This document shows positions 57,911-64,000 of a stretch of 64,000 nt of DNA, piece by piece. Position numbers and translations under genes: made by a program. Every line of letters begins with the position of its first letter. Position 1 is the stretch's first letter. A model generated the notes under the pieces. That model saw only the letters and a list, made by a program, of their open reading frames with translations. It had not been told where the DNA came from and ran no database searches. This stretch comes from DATCZB01 sp035513215 (GTDB lineage Bacteria > Pseudomonadota > Gammaproteobacteria > Steroidobacterales > Rariloculaceae): the NCBI GenBank assembly GCA_035513215.1, contig DATKCK010000061.1:23154-87153 (forward strand), read 5' to 3'.

Positions 57911-58708
57911 ATGAATAATCGACTCGTCGCATTGTCGGCGGTATTCGGCTTGAGTCTCGTCGCCGGCACGACCCAGGCACAGCCTGGCGGCATCGGACCG
58001 GATGAAATCAACGGGCGCCCGAATCTGAGCGGTGTCTGGCAGGCGATGAACACCGCCAACTGGAACCTCGAGGCGCACTCCGCCGAGGCGATCGACGAGT
58101 TCTGGCGACTCGGCTCACTGGCAGCAATTCCGGCGGGCCGCAGCGTCCTCGTCGATGGCATGATCCCGTACCAGCCCGAGGCGCTCGAGCAGCGCGAGGC
58201 GAACCGGGCCGGCTGGCCCGAGGCCGATCCCGAGACGCTTTGCTACCTGCCCGGAATTCCGCGGGCCAACTACATGCCTTACCCGTTCCAGATCCTTCAG
58301 ACCGAGAGCGACATCCTCTTCGTCTACGCCTACCACAGCGCCAACCGGCTCGTGGAGATGGACGAGCGGATCGAGGCGCCGGTCGACACCTGGATGGGGC
58401 AATCGAACGGTCAATGGGAAGGCGAGACGCTCGTCATCGAGACGCACGCCCAGAACGGCAAGCCCTGGCTCGATCGGGCCGGCAACTGGTACAGCCGCAA
58501 CGCCATCGTGACCGAGCGCCTGACGCTGATGACGCCGAACCATATCGATTATCAGGCGACGATCAGCGACTCGACGGTGTTCACGAGCGACTGGACGATC
58601 CGGATGCCGCTCTACCGAAATGTTGAGGAAAATGCACAGATCTTGGAACACAAATGCGTGCCGTTCGTGGAGAATCTGCTCTACAGCGATCTGATCGGTC
58701 TCGAGTAG
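57911..58708 (+). CDS. Secreted protein of the WMG...ETLV family (paralogue of 43168-43977)
   Basis: A 265-residue exported protein (signal ends TTQAQ). It matches the 43168 product almost throughout: RPNLSGVWQAMNTANWNLE, DEFWRLGSLAAIPAGRSV, CYLPGIPRANYMPYPFQI, VDTWMGQSNGQWEGETLVIET, WTIRMPLYRN. ATG 57911 follows GGGGATTGGGA; the upstream in-frame start at 57872 is rejected because the signal peptide begins here. Lies between the PQQ dehydrogenase and DUF6152 genes on the same strand. Confidence 0.8.
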   Translation: MNNRLVALSAVFGLSLVAGTTQAQPGGIGPDEINGRPNLSGVWQAMNTANWNLEAHSAEAIDEFWRLGSLAAIPAGRSVLVDGMIPYQPEALEQREANRAGWPEADPETLCYLPGIPRANYMPYPFQILQTESDILFVYAYHSANRLVEMDERIEAPVDTWMGQSNGQWEGETLVIETHAQNGKPWLDRAGNWYSRNAIVTERLTLMTPNHIDYQATISDSTVFTSDWTIRMPLYRNVEENAQILEHKCVPFVENLLYSDLIGLE

Positions 58709-58801
58709 GGACTTCCCGCAACGGGCGTTCAGGAACCAGACAGGATATTCAGGTAAAATTGGAGGCTCGAGGGATTCTCGAGGGAACAGGAGATTAGCCC
58801 G

Positions 58802-59212
58802 ATGTTGACGAAACGATTAACCATTGCAGCCGGCGCGGCGATCATCGCGGCAGGTGGCGTGACGTCGGCGAGCGCTCACCACTCGTTCGCCGCGGAGTTC
58901 GACTCGAACAGGCCGGTTCACATCGAAGGCACGGTCGTCGAGTTCCAATGGGTCAACCCCCACTCCTGGCTCATTATCGACGCCGCGCAGGAAGACGGGA
59001 CGGTCGTGCAGTGGGCCGTGGAAGGCGGCGCCCCGAGCGCCCTGCTCCGCCGCGGCTGGACGCGCGACACGCTGCCGGCCGGCACGCGCATCATCGTCGA
59101 CGGCTTCCAGGCCAAGGATGGCAAACCGCGCGCCAATGCCAGGAACATCGAGTTCCCGGACGGCACGAGCCTGCACTTCGGCTCGACCGGTGTCGGCGCC
59201 GCGCCGGAATAA
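58802..59212 (+). CDS. DUF6152 periplasmic protein, predicted mature N-terminus His-His
   Basis: A 136-residue exported protein. The signal ends ASA (23-25) directly before HHSFAAEFDSNRP, so the mature protein would begin His26-His27. NPHSWLII (52-59) and VEGGAPSALLRRGWTRDTLPAGTRI are shared with the 44057 paralogue, which is longer at the C-terminus. Last gene of the PQQ dehydrogenase / secreted protein / DUF6152 set and followed by an intrinsic terminator. Confidence 0.84.
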   Translation: MLTKRLTIAAGAAIIAAGGVTSASAHHSFAAEFDSNRPVHIEGTVVEFQWVNPHSWLIIDAAQEDGTVVQWAVEGGAPSALLRRGWTRDTLPAGTRIIVDGFQAKDGKPRANARNIEFPDGTSLHFGSTGVGAAPE

Positions 59213-59253
59213 AGTCCGCCCATTCACCAGCCAATTCAGGCGTAATCACGCCG

Positions 59254-59286
59254 AAACCCCCGGACCTCGCGGTTCGGGGGTTTTTT
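59254..59286 (+). terminator. Intrinsic terminator
   Basis: AAACCCCCG and CGGGGGTTT pair around a 12-nt loop, followed by a run of T residues. It ends the rightward transcript containing the DUF6152 gene. Confidence 0.9.
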
Positions 59287-59350
59287 GTGCGGCTCAGTGG
59301 ATCGCGGAGATTCTCCCGCTCACGCATTTCCTGCGGCAGCGGCTGGATTG

Positions 59351-59782
59351 ATGGCCGTTTGGGTTCGACGGGCTGATTTCGACACCGATCATGCGGCGAT
59401 TCGCCGGATCCGTTTCGCGGTCTTCGTCGACGAGCAGGCCGTGCCGCCTTCGCTCGAGATGGACGATCGCGACGCTCACTGCGAGCATTTCCTGGCATTC
59501 AAGGATGATCGCCCGGTCGGCACCGCACGAATCGATTTCGCGCAAGACGGCAAGGTCGGCCGTCTGGCCGTGCTCGCCGACTCGCGCCGCTCAAGCGTAG
59601 GACGGGCTCTGATGCAGGCCTGCCACGAAGCAGCGCGGGCGCAGGGTCTCGATCACGTCTGGTGCAACGCGCAGGTCGGTGCCGTTGCGTTCTACGAACA
59701 CCTCGGCTATCACGTAACCGGCGAGCCTTTCGAAGAAGCCGGGATCGAGCACCTTCGCATGACCCGGCACCTCGCGCCCTAG
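59351..59782 (+). CDS. GNAT N-acetyltransferase, ElaA-like
   Basis: A 143-residue cytosolic protein with the GNAT fold: IRFAVFVDEQAVPPSLEMDDRD, HFLAFKDDRPVGTARI, the acetyl-CoA loop VGRLAVLADSRRSSVGRALM, and VWCNAQVGAVAFYEHLGYHVTGEPFEEAGIEHLRM. The last part matches the ElaA/YjcF type. The target is unknown. Start ATG 59351 is chosen because the family N-terminus begins there, and an upstream frame overlaps the terminator. Confidence 0.88.
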   Translation: MAVWVRRADFDTDHAAIRRIRFAVFVDEQAVPPSLEMDDRDAHCEHFLAFKDDRPVGTARIDFAQDGKVGRLAVLADSRRSSVGRALMQACHEAARAQGLDHVWCNAQVGAVAFYEHLGYHVTGEPFEEAGIEHLRMTRHLAP

Positions 59783-59809
59783 CGAAAGAGATCGCCGACA
59801 GGCCTCGCG

Positions 59810-61348
59810 CTACATCCACGACCTCGACGTCGACTCGACGCGGAAGGCGCAGTAGTCGACGACCTTTTGCAGGAATGCCGTCGGCATGTACGGAACCTTG
59901 ATCGCCGTCGAGGCCGTATGGAATTTGATACTGCTGAGGTCGTGGCGCCGCATCAGAACCGATTGAATATGCGTGACGTCCTGAATCTTGTCGGCCGCAA
60001 ACAGGCGATAATCGATGCCTATCGTGCCGCTCCGTGCGACAACAACGTCGTGGTCGATCGCAAGACCGCCGCGCTTCCAGCTCAGATACAGGAGCAGCAC
60101 GTGCAGGGGCCACAACACGAGAACCGCCGCGATCGTCCAGCTCAATGAGTCGGGCAGCGCCACGGCTGCCGCAAGTCCCGCGACGTAGAGCGCCGAAACG
60201 ATTGCCGAATACTTGTAGAGCCAGCGGATGCTGATAGGCGTATACGAAAGCTCCTCGACGCGGCAGCCCGGCAGGATCTCGTCCGTGACAGTCGGGGTCT
60301 CGTGGACGCGCGCCGAAGGCACGAAGATACGGCGCTTCTGCAATGCCGACGGATCGTTCTGGCCCCGTGAGTGCGTGATGCGCTCCAGAATGATGTTGCG
60401 CCGGCCGAGCAGCCGGTCGAGCCAGTCCTGACGAAGCGTGATTGTCTGGATGCGTGACTTTTTGACGTGGATCTCGTGCTTCGTCAGGAGTCCGCGCCTG
60501 ATCGTCAAACTGTCGGTCGTGCGAGACATCGAAAACCCGTAATACGTGACGATCGATACGACGACGGAAAGCAAGGCGATGATGCCGACGGCCGCGATGA
60601 AAGAGAACACGACCAGCATCGCGAGGCGAACGAGGCTCAACCCGCCTATCACGACATCGAAATCGATGCCGAGACGCTCCGCCAGATCGGCCAGCGAGAA
60701 GCCCGATTGCACCAGGAACCCGAAGACTCCGGCGATCAGGATGAACGAGCGATTGTTCGTCAAGCCGTGCACGACGAGGTCGGACAACGATCGGCGGTAG
60801 AACACCGTACCCTCCTCCGATCCGGCAGCCTCCTGTTCCAGGTGCTCGTCGGTCCCGGCCGCCGGATCGAGCTTGCGCTTCTGCCGCAGGATGTAGTCGC
60901 GCGCAGCCTCGCCTTGCGTACGCATGAGCGCCGCAACATTGACCTCTTCTTCCGCGGCGCCGGCACTGTCGATCTTGAGCGTCACTCGGCCCAGCGGGCG
61001 AAAATAGAAAGGGTGCTCGATGCTGACGTTCTGAATCCGGTGAAACGAGAGGTTCAGGTGTTTCTTGAACAGCGCACCGCGTTTGATCTGGATCGAATCG
61101 CCGACGATCCGATACCGAAAGAACACGTACGCAATCATGGAGCCGATCAGCACGAAGACCAGGATTGCGATCGGCACGCTCCAGGCAAAGGCCGTCGAGC
61201 CCCACTGCGACGCACCGAAAGTGGCGGGGCCACCCGCGTAGATCAGCGCGCTGACGTTCTGAACAACGGCCTTTTGCGCAAAGTGAACGATCGACCACGC
61301 TGAAAGCCGGTGCCACTCGTAAGGGACGAAGCCCGCGGCCTCACCCAT
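59810..61348 (-). CDS. Bacterial PH-domain membrane protein (YdbT-like)
   Basis: A 512-residue protein with several pairs of transmembrane helices alternating with repeated bPH_2 domains: YRIVGDSIQIKRGALFKKHLNLSFHRIQNVSIEHPF, SMSRTTDSLTIRRGLLTKHEIHVKKSRIQTITLRQD, and DHDVVVARSGTIGIDYRLFAADKIQDV. This triple arrangement matches YdbT, which is usually coupled to YdbS. Function unknown, probably membrane-associated. ATG 61348 overlaps the stop of the upstream bPH_2 gene by 8 bp. Confidence 0.87.
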   Translation of the reverse strand: MGEAAGFVPYEWHRLSAWSIVHFAQKAVVQNVSALIYAGGPATFGASQWGSTAFAWSVPIAILVFVLIGSMIAYVFFRYRIVGDSIQIKRGALFKKHLNLSFHRIQNVSIEHPFYFRPLGRVTLKIDSAGAAEEEVNVAALMRTQGEAARDYILRQKRKLDPAAGTDEHLEQEAAGSEEGTVFYRRSLSDLVVHGLTNNRSFILIAGVFGFLVQSGFSLADLAERLGIDFDVVIGGLSLVRLAMLVVFSFIAAVGIIALLSVVVSIVTYYGFSMSRTTDSLTIRRGLLTKHEIHVKKSRIQTITLRQDWLDRLLGRRNIILERITHSRGQNDPSALQKRRIFVPSARVHETPTVTDEILPGCRVEELSYTPISIRWLYKYSAIVSALYVAGLAAAVALPDSLSWTIAAVLVLWPLHVLLLYLSWKRGGLAIDHDVVVARSGTIGIDYRLFAADKIQDVTHIQSVLMRRHDLSSIKFHTASTAIKVPYMPTAFLQKVVDYCAFRVESTSRSWM

Positions 61349-61862
61349 TCTGCACGTCCAGAATGAACTGCTTGACTCGAGCGGCGGCATTCGCGTCGAG
61401 CCCCGGTATCCGGAACGTAAAGTGCCCCGTTCCGGCGCTGAAGAGCTTGAGCTCGTACAAGCCGTAGCGCTTGTCGACCGGACCCTGGTGTTGCTCGACG
61501 TGCTGGATGCGCCTGATCGGCTGCACGGTCTCCTTCTTCCAGAACACGCCCGACCGTACGATCACGTCGTGCTCGCGGATCGCGTAGCGAATGACGATTG
61601 CCGACTTGTGCGCGAGCCACGCGAGAAACGCGAGCAGGACAATGAGCCCACCATGGACCAGCAACGCGAACGCAACGGGCAAACCCGCGTGCGGCACGAG
61701 CACCGCGTAGAGGAGCGCTGTCGCGAAGACGAATGCGATCGCCTCGGAGACGAGCGCGACGCCGAGCACGACGCGCGGGTAGCTCGGATGCAGCTCGTGC
61801 AGCTCGGCTGCGGCGAATTCCGGCAATGTATCCAGAGAAAGCTGCAGATTCGTGAACGACAT
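61341..61862 (-). CDS. Bacterial PH-domain membrane protein (YdbS-like)
   Basis: A 173-residue protein with two transmembrane helices (about 33-55 and 62-84) followed by one bPH_2 domain (IREHDVIVRSGVFWKKETVQPIRRIQHVEQHQGPVDKRYGL). This is the YdbS layout, and it overlaps the YdbT-like gene, forming the standard pair. I start at ATG 61862; a GTG at 61904 would add 14 residues without homology. Confidence 0.86.
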   Translation of the reverse strand: MSFTNLQLSLDTLPEFAAAELHELHPSYPRVVLGVALVSEAIAFVFATALLYAVLVPHAGLPVAFALLVHGGLIVLLAFLAWLAHKSAIVIRYAIREHDVIVRSGVFWKKETVQPIRRIQHVEQHQGPVDKRYGLYELKLFSAGTGHFTFRIPGLDANAAARVKQFILDVQNG

Positions 61863-61904
61863 CGACTCACGCTGTCCGGAACGAAACGTCCGGATCGACG
61901 ACAC

Positions 61905-62309
61905 TCAGACCGAAATGCGATCCGGTTTGCCGGCAAGCATCGCGCCGATGTAGCCGCCTAACGCTCCACCCACGATCTTCAGCCCATGATTCAACAGGAA
62001 TAGCGACACATCGAGCTCGGCCTGTTCGGCCTCCTCCATGAGGTCAGGCGCAACTACGGCGACTGCAACGATCAGCAAGAAGTAGAACACGATCGCCGCG
62101 ACGCCCACGAGTGCACCCTGGAGCACGGGCCGCCGGGATGCGCTCCGGCCTACCCAGATGCCGCCGAGCATGAGACAGACGGCGACGCCGATCATGCCCG
62201 AAACCGCATACGCTGCAAGCACGTCTCCCAGAACGAACTGCAGATAGAGAAAGTACAGAATCTCGCAGAGGACTCCGGCGACGGCGATGCGTCCCCAAAG
62301 AAGCTTCAT
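61905..62309 (-). CDS. Four-helix membrane protein of unknown function
   Basis: A 134-residue protein with hydrophobic segments at about 7-27, 33-53, 65-88 and 105-125 (the last GLKIVGGALGGYIGAMLAG, a glycine-zipper-like helix). An acidic loop EEAEQAELD joins the last two. No specific family is recognised. Same strand as the PH-domain pair, 42 bp upstream. Confidence 0.68.
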   Translation of the reverse strand: MKLLWGRIAVAGVLCEILYFLYLQFVLGDVLAAYAVSGMIGVAVCLMLGGIWVGRSASRRPVLQGALVGVAAIVFYFLLIVAVAVVAPDLMEEAEQAELDVSLFLLNHGLKIVGGALGGYIGAMLAGKPDRISV

Positions 62310-62357
62310 GGCATTCCCCCAATCACCCGGTGCCGCGACTATACCGCTTCATGGGCT

Positions 62358-62522
62358 TCATTCGATATTGTCCTCGACCATCAAAAGCCGCGTTCCCGGC
62401 TCGATGTTCATCCCCTCGACCAGCCGAATCCGGCGACCGCCATCGCAATAGGTCTTCTGACGCACGCCGGACCGCATCTGCTGCCAGGGAAGGGCATCGA
62501 AGTCGATTCGATATTGGGTCAT
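62358..62522 (-). CDS. 54-residue cupin-like fragment, short ORF
   Basis: The frame reads MTQYRIDFDALPWQQM, SGVRQKTYCDGGRRIRLVE, then GMNIEPGTRLLMVEDNIE and stop. The first 36 residues match the N-terminus of small cupin proteins (YRIDF--LPW--P--GVR-K-Y--GGR-LRLVE), while the last residues resemble the end of such proteins (T-LLMVED). The metal-binding core between them is absent, as if removed by an in-frame deletion. GGAG lies 7-8 nt before ATG 62522, so it may still be translated. Remnant or small adapted protein. Confidence 0.55.
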   Translation of the reverse strand: MTQYRIDFDALPWQQMRSGVRQKTYCDGGRRIRLVEGMNIEPGTRLLMVEDNIE

Positions 62523-62546
62523 GTCTGGCTCCGGGTTCTGGCCTTT

Positions 62547-63032
62547 TCAGCGTTCGGCGAGGGTGAACGAAACGAACTGCCACGCCCCATCGACATCGCG
62601 CATGCGGCTCTCGACCTCGCGCGCTTGCACACGCCGTTCGCCGTTCGAGTCGAGGCCGTCGAGCGAGGCGGAAAACCTGGCGACGGCGACGTCCTCCTGC
62701 GGGAACTCGATCGTGATCTCGCCGAGCTGCAGTTCGACGCTCGTCATCGCGCTACGGACCCTAATGATCAGACCGACCAGTTCCTGCGGCGAATAGGATC
62801 CCGCGAGCCCTTCGGCATCGCCCGATACGTCGCAGGTCCCGGCGAACAAGGCCTCCAGCGCGCGCAATTGCAGGACTGAGAGGCTGCCGTCCGAATCTCC
62901 TTCGGACTTGCTCAGAAACTGCACGAGATCCGCGTGCGCCTCGCGAACGCGAGCCTCGGGATCCTCGCCGAGCAGCCACCAGACGCCGATGATTGTGATC
63001 AGAAGAACGCCGATGAGATACGGATACCGCAT
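62547..63032 (-). CDS. Membrane-anchored protein with NTF2-like fold
   Basis: A 161-residue protein with one N-terminal helix (about 4-21, YLIGVLLITIIGVWWLL), then a helical segment and a beta-sheet end (VELQLGEITIEFPQEDVAVARFSASL, VDGAWQFVSFTLAE) that suggests an NTF2-like/SnoaL-type cone. No catalytic motif is evident. ATG 63032 is chosen because the membrane helix starts there. It is followed by the short cupin-like ORF 24 bp later. Confidence 0.7.
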   Translation of the reverse strand: MRYPYLIGVLLITIIGVWWLLGEDPEARVREAHADLVQFLSKSEGDSDGSLSVLQLRALEALFAGTCDVSGDAEGLAGSYSPQELVGLIIRVRSAMTSVELQLGEITIEFPQEDVAVARFSASLDGLDSNGERRVQAREVESRMRDVDGAWQFVSFTLAER

Positions 63033-63045
63033 GCCGCCGCGGCGC

Positions 63046-63468
63046 TCAGTTGACCGGTGTGATCGGCCAGGTATCCCCATGCGCGATGAAATCGAGCGGA
63101 TCGACGTCGAGATCCTGGCGCTGACTCGAGCCGTAGTAGGCCGACTGCGCCGCATCCCACGACAAGGGCCCGTCGTAACCCAGAATCCAGATGAACTGAT
63201 TGTTCTCGCGGCTGACCCAGGCGGCCGGAATCTTGAAGCCTTGCTCAAGGCGCAGCGGATAGACGCCCTCGCGCCATGCCTCGACGAAATCGTCGAGGCG
63301 CCCGCGGTTGATCGTGTAGACGCGAAGCTCCCAGGTGCCCTCCCCGGTCAGCGCCGAAAGCTCGAGGCCCGGCGATCCGACGACGACGGAGTCGGCTTCC
63401 TGACCCGACGCAGCGAAGCCCGTCAGAAGCAGTAGCAACAGGGATCCTGCTGAGAATACGTGTTTCAT
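63046..63468 (-). CDS. NIPSNAP-family protein, exported
   Basis: A 140-residue protein with signal peptide (ends about AASGQ). TWELRVYTINRGRLDDFVEAWREGVYPLRLEQGFKIPAAWV and FIWILGYDGPLSWDAAQSAYYGS match the NIPSNAP ferredoxin-like domain. Unlike most bacterial NIPSNAP proteins this one is exported. ATG 63468 has AGGGG upstream; ATG 63474 is the alternative. First gene of the leftward block that runs to the PH-domain genes. Confidence 0.82.
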   Translation of the reverse strand: MKHVFSAGSLLLLLLTGFAASGQEADSVVVGSPGLELSALTGEGTWELRVYTINRGRLDDFVEAWREGVYPLRLEQGFKIPAAWVSRENNQFIWILGYDGPLSWDAAQSAYYGSSQRQDLDVDPLDFIAHGDTWPITPVN

Positions 63469-63566
63469 GGCCATGCCCCTCGCAACTCAAGCACATTCGG
63501 CGGTTTCGCCGGAACGCAGTATAGTCGGTCCCGGATGCGCATCTGGGTTCCTCGACGCGTATCTAC

Positions 63567-63728
63567 AGATAGATGTGATGCGCATCGACAGCGCGCATAG
63601 GCGAGCAGGAGATCGTCGAACTCCCGCACGAGCGCGATCAGGCGGTAGGTCCAGGAAATCAGATGACGCGACAGCTTCGCGATGGCGGAGTCGAGCGCTG
63701 ACCGCGCCTCCGCGGCCGCCGAGCTCAA
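63567..63728 (-). pseudogene. Fragment resembling the DUF222 region of an HNH endonuclease
   Basis: The minus-strand frame reads ALDSAIAKLSRHLISWTYRLIALVREFDD and then CRCASHL. This resembles the start of the DUF222 domain of HNH endonucleases (I-ELSA-I-AATYR-L-LIREFD...C-SCAHWLSWR). Only about 50 residues are recognisable and there is no nuclease domain downstream, where the NIPSNAP gene begins. Probably a decayed piece of such a mobile-type gene. Identification rests on memory of the family pattern. Confidence 0.4.
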
Positions 63729-63904
63729 GCTCGCAATCAGGTCCCGTGGTCGACAATCCTAACGGTGGGCCGATTTGGCGAGGATGTCGCACTTAGCAGT
63801 TTGCATCGCAGCGAGTATGTGGATACCAAAATCTCGACGGAAAAGCTTCTCTCGCATGCCCACTAGTGGACTGTAACGTTGATTTCCGTAGTATGATATG
63901 AGGC

Positions 63905-64000
63905 ATGAACTCGAACCTCGGTCTGACTACGGAAGAACGCCATGTGGTGCAAGCGCTGACGCGTTCGCGCAAGGCAACGGCGGCCGATGTGAAGCGTGCG
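63905..64000 (+). CDS. N-terminus of an unidentified gene cut by the window end
   Basis: ATG 63905 opens a frame of 32 codons to the window edge (MNSNLGLTTEERHVVQALTR, then SRKATAADVKRA). The sequence predicts two helices, with TAADVKRA possibly part of a helix-turn-helix. TATGATATGAGGC lies just upstream and includes a plausible ribosome site. Too little is visible for a family call. Confidence 0.4.
   Translation, partial: MNSNLGLTTEERHVVQALTRSRKATAADVKRA

Overview
The window is GC-rich, densely coded DNA from a Gram-negative bacterium. I infer a gammaproteobacterium, possibly near marine or soil groups such as Woeseiales or Steroidobacterales. The basis is a complete System I cytochrome c maturation operon (ccmA to ccmI), a TonB-dependent receptor, many periplasmic quinoproteins, DUF3450 and DUF6152 proteins, and a Uup-type ABC-F ATPase. 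The genus assignment is weak because no rRNA is present.

Layout. 1-5.2 kb: a truncated glycerophosphodiester phosphodiesterase, an M48 protease, small envelope proteins, an alpha/beta hydrolase and a decayed gene. 5.3-9.5 kb: small membrane proteins, a CPA2 cation/proton antiporter and uup. 9.5-16.3 kb: ccmABCDEFGHI on the minus strand. 16.5-23.5 kb: an FHA/P-loop protein, then a response regulator without phosphorylation residues, a TonB-dependent receptor and its partner lipoprotein.

23,486-33,469 is a roughly 10-kb integrated element in the 3' end of tRNA-Leu(UAA). It is bounded by a 17-bp direct repeat and carries a tyrosine integrase with arm-type repeats at both ends. It encodes a large terminase, an XkdF-type prohead protease with a coiled-coil tail and several small packaging-region proteins, but no recognisable portal, major capsid or tail gene. 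It also carries a PD-(D/E)XK nuclease-like cargo gene, three small exported proteins and two inverted-repeat-rich non-coding stretches. It looks like a phage satellite or an extremely reduced prophage, and is my main candidate for an undescribed system.

33.6-38.4 kb: a four-gene operon (diheme cytochrome c, quinoprotein, TIM-barrel isomerase, Gfo/Idh oxidoreductase) next to tRNA-Cys. 38.4-43.1 kb: a HupE-like protein, a lone DUF3450 protein, a BKACE-family enzyme, a polysaccharide deacetylase and a Bax-like glucosaminidase. 44.7-50.7 kb: class II aldolase, HAD, dhaL, dhaK, HAD and a PQQ dehydrogenase in one direction. 50.8-52.1 kb: bactofilin and a methyltransferase-like protein.

43-44.5 kb and 52-59.2 kb hold a repeated periplasmic module: PQQ dehydrogenases, four members of one secreted family sharing a WMG...ETLV core, two DUF6152 proteins and a type-B carboxylesterase. 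The DUF6152 proteins are predicted to begin with His-His after signal cleavage. I infer a periplasmic oxidative catabolic system fed by the PQQ enzymes and the ccm-matured cytochromes. 59.3-64 kb: a GNAT acetyltransferase, two bacterial PH-domain membrane proteins, small envelope proteins, a NIPSNAP protein and two gene remnants.
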